Source: Phycisphaerae bacterium (lineage in GTDB: Bacteria; Planctomycetota; Phycisphaerae; UBA1845; Fen-1342). From it: 64,000 bases of DNA. Within the stretch, counting starts at the first letter, position 1. Every line of letters begins with the position of its first letter. The position numbers and the translations under genes were made by a program. The notes below the pieces were generated by a model. The model made no database searches. It saw only the letters and a program-made list of their open reading frames with translations, and was not told the origin of the DNA. This document shows, one piece after another, positions 9,552-19,042 of this stretch. Location of the stretch: NCBI GenBank assembly GCA_028277645.1, contig JANQFV010000062.1, positions 1 through 64,000 of the forward strand, in the 5' to 3' direction.

Positions 9552-11102
9552 ATGGTTGTTGGTTCGTCACGCCACCAGTTGATTGGCCTGTTGCTGCTCG
9601 CTGCGGCCGTGCTGCCTGCCAGACTGGTCGCCGCGCCGCCGCAAGTGCAATTGCGCTTCACAGCGGACGCGCACGACCAGCGATACACCGGCCGCGTGTT
9701 CTTAGTCTTACGGAAGGGTACGCGGGGGCAGCCGGTGCAGCACTCGAACGCATTCTTCGGGCGCGACCCATTCTTCGGGCAGGATGTCAGGGACTGGCGG
9801 CCGAACGAGTGGCTCTCGATAGACGCGAGTAAATGCCTCGGCTATCCGACCGGATTGACGAACTTGCCTGCGGGGAAGTACCGAATCCAGGCGCTGCTCA
9901 CACTGAATCACGATACCTGGGACGTCATAAATGCACCCGGCAATGCCGTCTCCAAGGCGGTTACGTTCGAGCACAATTCGGAAGAACCGCCGATAGTGAA
10001 GTTGACGATCGACCGCCGGCTCCCATTGCCGCCGCTCGTGGACACGCCGACGAAAAAGTACACGAGGATCAGGAGTCGGCTGCTCAGCAAGTTCCACGGG
10101 CGCGACATCAAGATGCACGCTGCCGTTTCGCTGCCCCCGGAATATGAAGAGGAGCCGGACCGGAGTTTCCCGGCGGTGTATGTCATCTCCGGCTTCGGCG
10201 GAACCATCTTCGACTGTGACATGATGATTCAGATGTACCGCGGTTTCGTCGAGTCTGCGCTATTCGAATGCGCGGTCGTATACATCGACGCCGACTGTGC
10301 CACCGGGCATCACGTCTTTGCCGATTCGGCGAACAATGGACCCTGTGGCACAGCGCTCGTCAAGGAACTTATCCCCCACCTGGAGAAGCGATTTCGGCTA
10401 ATCGCGGAGCCGCACGCTCGGTTTGTGACCGGCATATCTTCCGGCGGTTGGTCAAGCCTGTGGTTGCAGGTCGCGTATCCGGAGTTCTTTGGCGGTGTGT
10501 GGTCGCTGTCGCCGGACCCGGTCGACTTCACCGCGTTCATGCGCTGGAACATCTACGACCCGCAGGAGAATGTCCTGCGCCAGCCGGACGGTGAGCCCTG
10601 GGAGATCATGCGCTGGGGACTCTTCGGACGGCCCATCACGCTCGACGACTTCATCAAGCGGGAGGTCGTTCGCGGCCGCGGCGGGCAGTTCTACTCGTTC
10701 GACGCGGTCTTCAGCCCACGCGATGAAGATGGTCGACCACGATTTCTGTGGGATCGCAAGACGGGCAGCATCGATCCGGAGGTCGCGAAAGCGTGGAAGA
10801 AGTACGACATCCGCCGAATTGTCGAGGAGAACTGGGCGACGCTGGGTCCGAAGCTGGCGGGAAAGCTGTATCTATACTGCGGTGATCGCGACGAATTCTA
10901 TCTGGAGCGGGCGTTCTTCAAGTTACGCGACGCGTTGGAGCGCCTGGGTAGCGACGCATTCGTAGAGGTCGTCGCCGGCGGCGGGCATATGCTCTCGCCG
11001 ATGTATGGGATTCAAGCGGCCGAGCAGATGCGGGCGCGGTTCGAGCGCACTAGCGATGATGAAACACCGCCGATACGCGAGCCGGCGGCAATCCCGGGCT
11101 GA
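9552..11102 (+). CDS. Secreted putative esterase (alpha/beta hydrolase, esterase-D/enterochelin esterase-like)
   Basis: Signal-peptide-like N-terminus (MVVGSSRHQLIGLLLLAAAVLPARLVAA); FPAVYVISGFGG and nucleophile-elbow-like VTGISSGGWSS. Confidence 0.75.
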   Translation: MVVGSSRHQLIGLLLLAAAVLPARLVAAPPQVQLRFTADAHDQRYTGRVFLVLRKGTRGQPVQHSNAFFGRDPFFGQDVRDWRPNEWLSIDASKCLGYPTGLTNLPAGKYRIQALLTLNHDTWDVINAPGNAVSKAVTFEHNSEEPPIVKLTIDRRLPLPPLVDTPTKKYTRIRSRLLSKFHGRDIKMHAAVSLPPEYEEEPDRSFPAVYVISGFGGTIFDCDMMIQMYRGFVESALFECAVVYIDADCATGHHVFADSANNGPCGTALVKELIPHLEKRFRLIAEPHARFVTGISSGGWSSLWLQVAYPEFFGGVWSLSPDPVDFTAFMRWNIYDPQENVLRQPDGEPWEIMRWGLFGRPITLDDFIKREVVRGRGGQFYSFDAVFSPRDEDGRPRFLWDRKTGSIDPEVAKAWKKYDIRRIVEENWATLGPKLAGKLYLYCGDRDEFYLERAFFKLRDALERLGSDAFVEVVAGGGHMLSPMYGIQAAEQMRARFERTSDDETPPIREPAAIPG

Positions 11103-11112
11103 GGCGCCTGCG

Positions 11113-11421
11113 TCAGGATGTCGTCGTCGTATCGCTTGTGTCAGTGGTCGTGGTTGATGTCGGACTGCCGGACGTACTCGTGCTGCTGCTAGAGTCGGGC
11201 TCTGCGATCGCGAAAATGCCATCGAGCACGCCGTCTAGGATTGCGTTTACACCGGTTTCAACTTGTCCGATCGCCGCCTGACGAAACTCGCGTGCAATTT
11301 CATCGTCGCACCCCGCGGCGAAGGTCAGGGACAGTGTGACTAGGGCAATCGTTGCGCAGCGGCGGCGAGAAGTGCGCGTCGCCGTTGCGTCAAACTGCTG
11401 TTGTGGATTCCGATTATGCAT
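11113..11421 (-). CDS. Small lipoprotein with Ser/Thr-rich C-terminal tail
   Basis: Lipobox-like LTFAAGC; tail PDSSSSTSTSGSPTSTTTTDTSDTTTTS. Confidence 0.5.
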   Translation of the reverse strand: MHNRNPQQQFDATATRTSRRRCATIALVTLSLTFAAGCDDEIAREFRQAAIGQVETGVNAILDGVLDGIFAIAEPDSSSSTSTSGSPTSTTTTDTSDTTTTS

Positions 11422-11555
11422 TCGTTACACCTCGCGACGGACGCTCCAGAAGGCTCCGGGGAGACACCCCGGGACAAAACCACCGTCTCGTGAGTACCAT
11501 GGGCAAGCAGCGTGCCGCGCGGTATGGCACGACTGGAACCAGGTCGGCTTAGGGG

Positions 11556-12725
11556 TTGCCGATGACCGCTGACACGATCACTGACGTTGGACGCGTGTAC
11601 TTGCGCTGGGCGCTGGCCGAGGGCATCGGACCACTGACGTTCTCGCGCATGCTGATACAGCTTGGGGACGCGGAACGCGCGTTGGGGCTACCCGCTGGAC
11701 AGCTTGAACAAGTGAAGGGTATCGGACGGGCCGAAGCCGATCGCATCGCCCACGCGCGCGACGAGGTCAATATCATCGACGAGATCGAGGCTGCCGATCG
11801 GCACGGCGTCCGCATCGTGTGCCGGGAAGACTCGGCGTTTCCCCCCGGCCTGAAAGAGCTGCCCGACGCGCCCATCGTGCTCTTCGTAAAAGGTGAGCTG
11901 CGCGACACCGATGCCGTGGCATTGGCCGTCGTCGGTAGTCGGCGGTGCTCGGTGTACGGCAGCGAGCAGGCGCGGCGTTTCGGAGAGTTGCTCGCGGGAG
12001 CGGGCTTCACCGTGGTCAGCGGTCTGGCCCGCGGGATAGACGCATTCGCGCACCACGGCGCGGTGGACGCCGGTGGACGGACGATTGCGGTCATGGGGCG
12101 CGGCCTGACGGAAATCTATCCGGAGGAGAATCGCTCGCTCGCAGAGAAGCTGCTGGAAGACGGCGCGTGGATCAGTGAGTTGCCGATGCAGGCGGCGGTG
12201 CGCGCCGAGAACTTTCCTGGCCGCAATCGCATCATTGCCGGCATGACGCTCGGCACGCTGGTGATAGAAGCGGCGAAGCGCAGCGGTGCCCTGATTACGG
12301 CGCGTCTGGCGAGTGAGTACAACCGCGAGGTGTTTGCGCTGCCCGGCAGGGCACAGGACGCGATGTCGCAGGGCACGAACGGGCTCATCCGCGACGGCGG
12401 GGCGAAGCTGGTAACGTGCCTGGAGGACATTCTCGATGAGTTGGGCGAAGTGGGTGAGCGAATGCGGCCGTACAGTGCCGATGAAGAGCCGTCTCAGCGA
12501 GCGGAATCGACCGGGAATAAGACGTCCGCCAACGCCGGGCATTTGAGCGCCGCGGAGAAGCGTGTGCTGGATGTGATTGGCTATGACCCGATCTTGCAGG
12601 AGGTTGTGCTCAACACGACGCAGCTCGCGCCGGGCGATGTGCTGGCGGCGTTGACGTCGCTCGAACTGAAGGGGCTCGTGCAGCGTATGCCGGGGAATCT
12701 GGTGGTGCGCCGTGGGCGGGCGTGA
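11556..12725 (+). CDS. dprA: DNA-processing protein DprA
   Basis: AVVGSRRCSVYGSEQARRFGELLAGAGFTVVSGLARGIDAFAHHGAVDAGGRTIAVMGRGLTEIYPEEN...FPGRNRIIAGMTLGTLVIEA; C-terminal winged-helix-like region. Confidence 0.95.
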   Translation: MPMTADTITDVGRVYLRWALAEGIGPLTFSRMLIQLGDAERALGLPAGQLEQVKGIGRAEADRIAHARDEVNIIDEIEAADRHGVRIVCREDSAFPPGLKELPDAPIVLFVKGELRDTDAVALAVVGSRRCSVYGSEQARRFGELLAGAGFTVVSGLARGIDAFAHHGAVDAGGRTIAVMGRGLTEIYPEENRSLAEKLLEDGAWISELPMQAAVRAENFPGRNRIIAGMTLGTLVIEAAKRSGALITARLASEYNREVFALPGRAQDAMSQGTNGLIRDGGAKLVTCLEDILDELGEVGERMRPYSADEEPSQRAESTGNKTSANAGHLSAAEKRVLDVIGYDPILQEVVLNTTQLAPGDVLAALTSLELKGLVQRMPGNLVVRRGRA

Positions 12726-12740
12726 GCAGGGCGTCTGCGT

Positions 12741-12859
12741 CGTCATTCCGAAGCGAAGCGAGGGATCTTGCCGCGGATTGATGGCTGCGCGGGTGCTGGG
12801 GCAGATTCCTCCTCGCTGCGCTCGTCGGAATGACGGTGACGGCGCTCGTCGGAATGACA
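12741..12859. repeat. Intergenic palindromic repeat (GTCATTCCGA..GCGAAGCGAGG family)
   Basis: cgtcattccgaagcgaagcgagggatct ... agattcctcctcgctgcgctcgtcggaatgacg, followed by a second partial copy gcgctcgtcggaatgac. Confidence 0.7.
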
Positions 12860-12914
12860 CACACCAGCCACTGTGTTGACTGCTGGATGCAGATCGCGCC
12901 TATACTCTGCGGCA

Positions 12915-13580
12915 ATGAACTACCTCTCCCACTTCATCTACAACCACGACGTCTGCGGGCTGCTGGAGGAGCCGTACTTCGCGTTCGCTGTGACGCTTCC
13001 GGATCTTTGGGTGCGCTACTCACGCCGCCGGCGGATTCGCTGGAAGGCGGTTCGGGCCGCGACGCCCAGTGATCCCGTCGACGTGCAGTTGCGTGACGGT
13101 TTGCTCAATCACGTGGCCGTCGATCGGCGTTTCCACGTCTTGCCGGCGTTCCTGCGTTGGCAACTCCAAACCAAACGCAGCGTCGAGGCCAATGGCACGC
13201 ATGTCGCGCTGGTAGATTTTCTCGCACACGCGGCAATTGAACTGGCGCTAGATCGCCGGTTGATTCTGAATGACACCAACGTGATTGACCGCTACTTCGC
13301 AAACCTTCAGGCTTGCGATACACGCTGCGTCGCTGACCGAGTAGGCGTGTTGGGAGCCGTCCGCACGGACGGCCTGGTAGGCATTCTGGACCGGTTCGTA
13401 CAGCGGCAGTTTCTGCGGCAATACACCGAGCCGGGAATGCTGTCGCGTGTGCTGCACGTCGTGCTCTCGCTGGCGGACATGCCGCGGCCGGAGCCGGCGG
13501 TGGTTGATGGAATCGTCCGCACGGCGGTCCAACTGGCCGATCCGGACACGATATGGGACGAGCTGGTGGATGGACGGTGA
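12915..13580 (+). CDS. Conserved hypothetical; N-terminus resembles ACP phosphodiesterase-like proteins
   Basis: MNYLSHFIYNHDVCGLLEEPYFAFAVTLPDLW...; good start context and codon structure. Family assignment weak. Confidence 0.55.
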   Translation: MNYLSHFIYNHDVCGLLEEPYFAFAVTLPDLWVRYSRRRRIRWKAVRAATPSDPVDVQLRDGLLNHVAVDRRFHVLPAFLRWQLQTKRSVEANGTHVALVDFLAHAAIELALDRRLILNDTNVIDRYFANLQACDTRCVADRVGVLGAVRTDGLVGILDRFVQRQFLRQYTEPGMLSRVLHVVLSLADMPRPEPAVVDGIVRTAVQLADPDTIWDELVDGR

Positions 13581-13678
13581 TACCGTCGCCGATTTCCTTG
13601 AGGCGGTGCTGGACGGGCCGTACGATGGACAATCCGGCAGGGATCCTCCCGCTGAGCGTGTACTGAGGATTATGTCTG

Positions 13679-15235
13679 ATGAGTTTGGCAGGACAACAGT
13701 GTCGCAGCGCGTTTCTCGCGATCGCGGTCATTCTTGCGTCGTGGGTGTTCGGTTGCTCCGGCGGTGACAGCGACCGCGCCCAGGCGGGGAACGGCGGTGA
13801 CGAACAGTGGAACGTCCTGTTGATCACGCTCTGCTCCGTGCGACAGGACCACACCAGCCTGCACGGCTATCACCGCGCGACCACGCCGAACCTTGAACGC
13901 TTGGCGCAAGAGTCCTACGTTTTCGACCACGCTTTCAGCGTCTGGCCAAAGACGGCGCCGGGGTTCGCCTCAATCATGACCGCGAAGTACGGCCACGAGA
14001 CGGGTATCATGCGCATCACGCCGCGGCAGACGCTCGCCGAGGAGCACATCACGCTCTCAGATGTCCTGCGGGAGCAGGGCTACGCGACGGCGGCGTTCAT
14101 CTCGACGCCGGCAGTGGGCAGCGAGACGAATGTACCCCAGGGATTCGAGCTGGTAGAGGACGTGTGGCGTGGGCAGTCGCGCGCCACGGCACCCACGACG
14201 CGCACGCTGGCCTGGCTCGACCAGCTCGATGGCGATCGACCATTCTTTGTCTGGGCGCACTACAACAACGCGCACTATCCCTATCACGGCGGCGGCGCGC
14301 CGGACCCGAACATGTTTGTGGATGACGCGTATTACGACCGGTCGCGCTCGGCCCAGGTAATTCGTGATCGTCGGCAGTTGCTGCAACTGGACGTGCCCAA
14401 GAAGCACCCTTGCGCGATGCAGATTCTGCGGCCGGACATGGGGTACATTCACCCGAACGCTGTGCTGCGGCAGCGTCCGAACGAGCTGGACTTTTACGTT
14501 GCCCGCTTCGACGCGGGGATTTTCGCCGCCGATCTTTACCTGGGCCAGTTGCTGGACGGCCTACGCGAGCGCGAACTGCTGGACAAGACGGTCGTAGTCG
14601 TCGTTGGCGATCACGGCGAGAGTCTCGGCGATCATAACTACTACTTCGAGCACGGGCGTCTGCCGTACGACGACACAGTACGCGTGGTGCTGATGATTCG
14701 CCCGCCGGGTGGAGCAACGGCCACGCAGCTCGATCCGCCGGTGTCGGCGTTCGCGGTCGCGCCCACAGTGCTGGAGCTGCTCGGTCTAGAACCGCCGGCG
14801 GATTGGACGGCTCGTTCGCTCATGCCGGTCGTACGTGGCGAAGACGCGCCAGTGTACGTTTTTACCGAATCGGGTTACCAGATGGACTACACCCTCGCGA
14901 TTCGCGACAACGAGTGGAAGCTGATCCACGTACCGAACGCGATCGACCAGGCGTTGATGCGCGGCGTAGAGTACGAGCTGTATCGCTGGCGTGAGGATCG
15001 GGCCGAGGCGAACAATCTCGCGGCGGAGCAACCCGACCAAGTCAAGCGTCTGGCGGCTGCATTGCGCGGCTGGGCGCGTCCGTGGATTGCCGTCGCGTAC
15101 GGGTATCAGTCTGGTACGGAGACGACGTTGTCGCCGGAGGCCGAGAGGATACTACGTTCGATGGGATATATCGGTGGAGACGATTCCTCGGCAGATGAAG
15201 TTCCGCCACCGAAGAAGGAAGTCGAGGACGATTGA
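13679..15235 (+). CDS. Sulfatase / alkaline-phosphatase-superfamily lipoprotein
   Basis: Lipobox-like SWVFGC; NVLLITLCSVRQDHTSLHGYHRATTPNLERLAQES...; VVVVGDHGESLGDHNYYFEHGRLPYDDTVRV. Confidence 0.8.
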   Translation: MSLAGQQCRSAFLAIAVILASWVFGCSGGDSDRAQAGNGGDEQWNVLLITLCSVRQDHTSLHGYHRATTPNLERLAQESYVFDHAFSVWPKTAPGFASIMTAKYGHETGIMRITPRQTLAEEHITLSDVLREQGYATAAFISTPAVGSETNVPQGFELVEDVWRGQSRATAPTTRTLAWLDQLDGDRPFFVWAHYNNAHYPYHGGGAPDPNMFVDDAYYDRSRSAQVIRDRRQLLQLDVPKKHPCAMQILRPDMGYIHPNAVLRQRPNELDFYVARFDAGIFAADLYLGQLLDGLRERELLDKTVVVVVGDHGESLGDHNYYFEHGRLPYDDTVRVVLMIRPPGGATATQLDPPVSAFAVAPTVLELLGLEPPADWTARSLMPVVRGEDAPVYVFTESGYQMDYTLAIRDNEWKLIHVPNAIDQALMRGVEYELYRWREDRAEANNLAAEQPDQVKRLAAALRGWARPWIAVAYGYQSGTETTLSPEAERILRSMGYIGGDDSSADEVPPPKKEVEDD

Positions 15236-15393
15236 TCCCCATCAAGTGATTAGCCCGTACGTACTGCCCGCCCCCAGCCGTTCTCTGGGAAAGAATAGAG
15301 ACGGGCGTTTCGGACGCGGTCGAGTGCAGCCAAAGTTTGGGCGATCACGGTTGCCCCGGGGCATCGCTGGACGCAGACGATATTCGTGCGGCG

Positions 15394-16155
15394 TCAGACG
15401 AAACGGCTGCGAGCCCGAAGCAGCGGCAGCGCGAGCATGAAGAGCAGAGCCGAATTCGGCTCAGGCACGACCGCGAGGCCAACCGTGCCGTCGTAGGCGC
15501 CGAGCGAGAAGAAGTCGGAGAACAGGCCCGTCTGTGTATTGAACGTTCCGAGCTGGAGTTCTCCGCTGGCGTTGTTCTCCACGGCCCCGTAGAGTTGGCC
15601 GTTCCACCATTCGAGCCCGCGCGAGCCGGCGTCGAAGCCGAAGGGGCCGACCAAGGTGACGGCGGCGGTCTGCAGGTCGATCTCGTAGATGGTGTCGTCG
15701 GCGCCTGAAGCCACCCAGGCGTTTCCGGTGGTCGAGTCGTACGCAAAGCCGCCGGTATTCGAAAGTCCGGAATCTCCGATCCGGGTTTCGCTGGGATTAT
15801 TGGGATCGCTGACATCGATCTGGTAGAGGGCGCCGAAGTGGAGACCAAAGAAACCCTGGTCTACACGGATGATCGAAGTGTAGAACTGGCTTAGTTGTGT
15901 GATTGGCGTGAATACTGGTGTACCGGCGGCCGGGTTCTGGATCTCATAGAAGCCTGCGTTGCGACCGACGGCATAGACGAGGTCGCCGGACTGATCAGAG
16001 GCCATGGAATTGATCATCTCAGGAGCGGTGAAGGCCTCGACCGAGCCACCGGACACGCGAAGCAAGTCATAGTCGCTGGTGACGAGGTATGTGTTGGCGT
16101 AAGTGTGCGTGTGTGTGATCAGCGCGACGGCGGTGAGAATCAGGGCCCTTCGCAT
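15394..16155 (-). CDS. PEP-CTERM sorting-domain protein
   Basis: Signal peptide, beta-rich repeats, C-terminal VPEPNSALLFMLALPLLRARSRFV (PEP motif, hydrophobic helix, Arg-rich end). Confidence 0.8.
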   Translation of the reverse strand: MRRALILTAVALITHTHTYANTYLVTSDYDLLRVSGGSVEAFTAPEMINSMASDQSGDLVYAVGRNAGFYEIQNPAAGTPVFTPITQLSQFYTSIIRVDQGFFGLHFGALYQIDVSDPNNPSETRIGDSGLSNTGGFAYDSTTGNAWVASGADDTIYEIDLQTAAVTLVGPFGFDAGSRGLEWWNGQLYGAVENNASGELQLGTFNTQTGLFSDFFSLGAYDGTVGLAVVPEPNSALLFMLALPLLRARSRFV

Positions 16156-16722
16156 TGGAAACGCTCCTCTATTAATCTGGGCTTGGGTTTGTACTCCTCC
16201 ACAAGCTGGAAGGTAGTACTGATGTGGCGCGAGGTCCAGTTAATTCGCTGCGAATCCGCGCCGTGATCAGGGGATCGCGTCCAAAGCGGTGCATGGGCTC
16301 TGGAGTCCCATAATCGCTCCGGTGTCGCCTACGTAGGACGTGCGGCAGTGCCGCGCTGCGCGAGGATGCCGGGATTCGCCGGCTACTCGGACGCCGTCGT
16401 CGGATGGACCGGCGACACGGTGGTTCGGGCTTGCATTCGCCCGCTGCTCGCGCGCGATCTCGACTCGAATCTGAATCGAGCACTTCCGACGGCCGGAACG
16501 CGCGTTGTATCGTGGGCGCGAGGCTCGGGCTGAAGCTGGGTACGCCGCGGCCGACGAGCCGCCGCGCGAGCGGCCGGTCGAGGACGAGTAATGGCGCGCG
16601 GTGTACGCAGCGTGCTTATTTGCGGCTGCTACGCGTCGACGACTCTCGCTTGAGCCTGTGACAATCCGCGCAAATGCCCTAGAATCCTTGCTTTCGTAAT
16701 CTGCGCGCAAACAGGTGCCACC

Positions 16723-18177
16723 ATGGGACTCCGCCTTTACAACACGCTGGGCCGCAAGGTCGAGGACTTCGAGCCGCTGAACCCGCCCAAGGTCGGGATG
16801 TACGTCTGCGGGCCGACGGTCTACGGCCACAGCCACCTCGGCCACGCCAAGAGCTACGTCAGCTTCGACGCGATCGTCCGCTGGCTGCGGTTCAGCGGCT
16901 ACGACGTGAACTACGTCCAGAACATCACCGACGTCGGCCACCTCACCGATGACGCCGACGAGGGCGAGGACAAGATCATCGCCGAGGCCCGTCGGCGGGG
17001 ACTGCACCCGATGGCCGTCGTCGAGCTGTTTACCAAGAGCTACCTCGACGACATGGATGCTCTAAACGTGCTGCGGCCGGACATCATGCCGCGGGCCAGC
17101 GGACACATCATCGAGCAGGTCGAAGGGGCGAAGGCCCTGCTCGAGAAAGGGCACGCCTACGAGGTCAACGGCTCAATTTACTTCGACGTCGCGTCGTTCA
17201 AGGGCTACGGCAAGCTCTCCGGCCGCAGCGTCGAGGAGATGGAGGCCGGGGCGCGGGTAGCGGTGAACGATGAGAAACGCCACCCGGCCGACTTCGCGCT
17301 CTGGAAGCGAGCCGAGGCCGGACACATCATGCAATGGCCCAGCCCATGGGGCATGGGTTACCCCGGCTGGCACCTCGAATGCTCGGTCATGAGCCAGAAG
17401 TACATCGGCGACACGCTCGACATTCACGGCGGCGGCTTGGAGAACCAGTTTCCCCACCACGAATGCGAGATCGCTCAGGGCGAGTGCACCACCGGTCACA
17501 CGTTCGCCCGCTACTGGTTGCACAACAACATGTGTACGCTCAACGGCCAGAAGATGGGCAAGAGCCTCGGCAATGCGATCTCGTTGAAAGAGGTGTTCTA
17601 CGACGGGCACCACCTGCTCGACCAGACGTTCGAGCCGGTCGTCGTGCGGCACTTCATTCTGACCAGCCACTATCGTACGCCGCTGGACTTCTCGAACGAG
17701 GCGCTCAAGGCGGCCGAGGCCGGCTGCTACAAGCTGCGCGACACGACGCGCGAGTTGACGGCGGCGGCGGCCAAGGCCGATGCGAAGCCGCGGGCCGAGC
17801 AGATTCAGTTCGCGCTGGAGGACATCGAGAAGCGCTTCACCGAGGCGATGAACGACGACTTCAACACGGCCGCCGCGATCGCGACTGTGTTTGACTTCGT
17901 CAAGCAGGCCGGCGCGTGGATGCGTGAGGAAACCGGGCAGGAGGACCTGCGGGCGGCGGACACGCTGATGCAGCGGCTGGTCGGCGACGCGCTCGGGTTG
18001 AAGTGGGCGGAGACCGGTGCCGACAGTAACGGACGTGACTCGATCATCCAGATCCTGGTGGATTTGCGAGCCGAAGCGCGTCAGGCGAAGAATTTCGAGC
18101 TAGGCGACCAGATTCGCGATCGCCTCACCGCCGCCGGCGTCGAACTGAAGGATGGGCCGGAGGGGACGAAGTGGTGA
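16723..18177 (+). CDS. cysS: Cysteinyl-tRNA synthetase
   Basis: LYNTLGRKVEDFEPLNPPKVGMYVCGPTVYGHSHLGHAKSYV; DIHGGGLENQFPHHECEIAQ; KMGKSLGN (KMSKS variant). Confidence 0.96.
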   Translation: MGLRLYNTLGRKVEDFEPLNPPKVGMYVCGPTVYGHSHLGHAKSYVSFDAIVRWLRFSGYDVNYVQNITDVGHLTDDADEGEDKIIAEARRRGLHPMAVVELFTKSYLDDMDALNVLRPDIMPRASGHIIEQVEGAKALLEKGHAYEVNGSIYFDVASFKGYGKLSGRSVEEMEAGARVAVNDEKRHPADFALWKRAEAGHIMQWPSPWGMGYPGWHLECSVMSQKYIGDTLDIHGGGLENQFPHHECEIAQGECTTGHTFARYWLHNNMCTLNGQKMGKSLGNAISLKEVFYDGHHLLDQTFEPVVVRHFILTSHYRTPLDFSNEALKAAEAGCYKLRDTTRELTAAAAKADAKPRAEQIQFALEDIEKRFTEAMNDDFNTAAAIATVFDFVKQAGAWMREETGQEDLRAADTLMQRLVGDALGLKWAETGADSNGRDSIIQILVDLRAEARQAKNFELGDQIRDRLTAAGVELKDGPEGTKW

Positions 18178-18182
18178 GCAGG

Positions 18183-18198
18183 AGGATCTAAGGATCGA
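18183..18198. repeat. Two units of 8-bp repeat AGGATCTN
   Basis: aggatcta aggatcga just downstream of the cysS stop; same unit as 19623-19654. Confidence 0.5.
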
Positions 18199-18235
18199 AG
18201 GGGGGCGAGTGAGGTATCAAGTGGCTGATTCTGCG

Positions 18236-19042
18236 ATGTTTGGCGATAACAAGGTGATTATCGGCATGATTCATGTCGAGCCGCTGCCGGGGACGCCGCG
18301 ACATGAGCGGGCGTTGTCCGCGATTGTGGATCAAGCTGTCTCTGAGGCGCGGGTGTACGCCGACCTGGGGCTCGACGGGCTGCTGATCGAGAACATGCAC
18401 GACGTGCCGTACCTGCGCGGCGCCGTTGGCCCGGAGATCATCGCCGGCATGACCGCCGTCGGCGTCGCGGTGCGGCGGGCCAGCGAATTGCCGCTGGGCG
18501 TGCAGATTCTGGCGGCGGCGAATCGCGAGGCGCTGGCCGTCGCGCAGGCCTGCACAGCGCAGTTCGTCCGCGTCGAAAACTTCGCGTACGCGCACGTCGC
18601 GGACGAAGGGCTCATGGCGGAGGCGGAGGCGGGGCCGCTGCTGCGTTATCGCAAGCTGATCGGCGCCGAGTCGGTGCAGATCATCGCGGACGTGAAAAAG
18701 AAACACTCCAGCCACGCGTTGACCGCCGATGTGTCGCTGGCCGAGGCGGCGCAGACCACCGAATTCTTCGGCGCGGACGGCATCGTCGTTACCGGGTTGG
18801 CGACCGGGCGCGCCACGTCGGTCGACGATGTCCATGACGTACAGAGTGCATCAGACCTGCCCGTGTTCATTGGGTCGGGGGTAACACCGGAGAACCTTCC
18901 GCAACTGTGGCCGTACGCCGACGCGTTTATCGTGGGCTCGCACTGCAAGGTCGACGGACTCTGGTCGAACGCGATCGACCCCGAGCAGGTGAAGGCGCTG
19001 ATGGAAGTCGTACGCGACCTCCGCGCGCGGGATGAGCGATAG
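18236..19042 (+). CDS. BtpA/SgcQ family protein
   Basis: VIIGMIHVEPLPGTPRHERALSAIVDQAVSEARVYADLGLDGLLIENMHDVPYLRGAVGPEIIAGMTAV...VFIGSGVTPENL. Confidence 0.85.
   Translation: MFGDNKVIIGMIHVEPLPGTPRHERALSAIVDQAVSEARVYADLGLDGLLIENMHDVPYLRGAVGPEIIAGMTAVGVAVRRASELPLGVQILAAANREALAVAQACTAQFVRVENFAYAHVADEGLMAEAEAGPLLRYRKLIGAESVQIIADVKKKHSSHALTADVSLAEAAQTTEFFGADGIVVTGLATGRATSVDDVHDVQSASDLPVFIGSGVTPENLPQLWPYADAFIVGSHCKVDGLWSNAIDPEQVKALMEVVRDLRARDER

Noticed and set aside
11688-12860. 390-aa minus-strand ORF opposite dprA
   Set aside because: Fully antisense to a clear dprA; Arg/His/Gln-rich composition typical of shadow ORFs in high-GC DNA.
16170-16720. Possible gene in the gap upstream of cysS (ORFs 16267-17007 -, 16348-16533 +)
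   Set aside because: Translations are low-complexity, overlap cysS antisense or lack motifs; no confident coding call.
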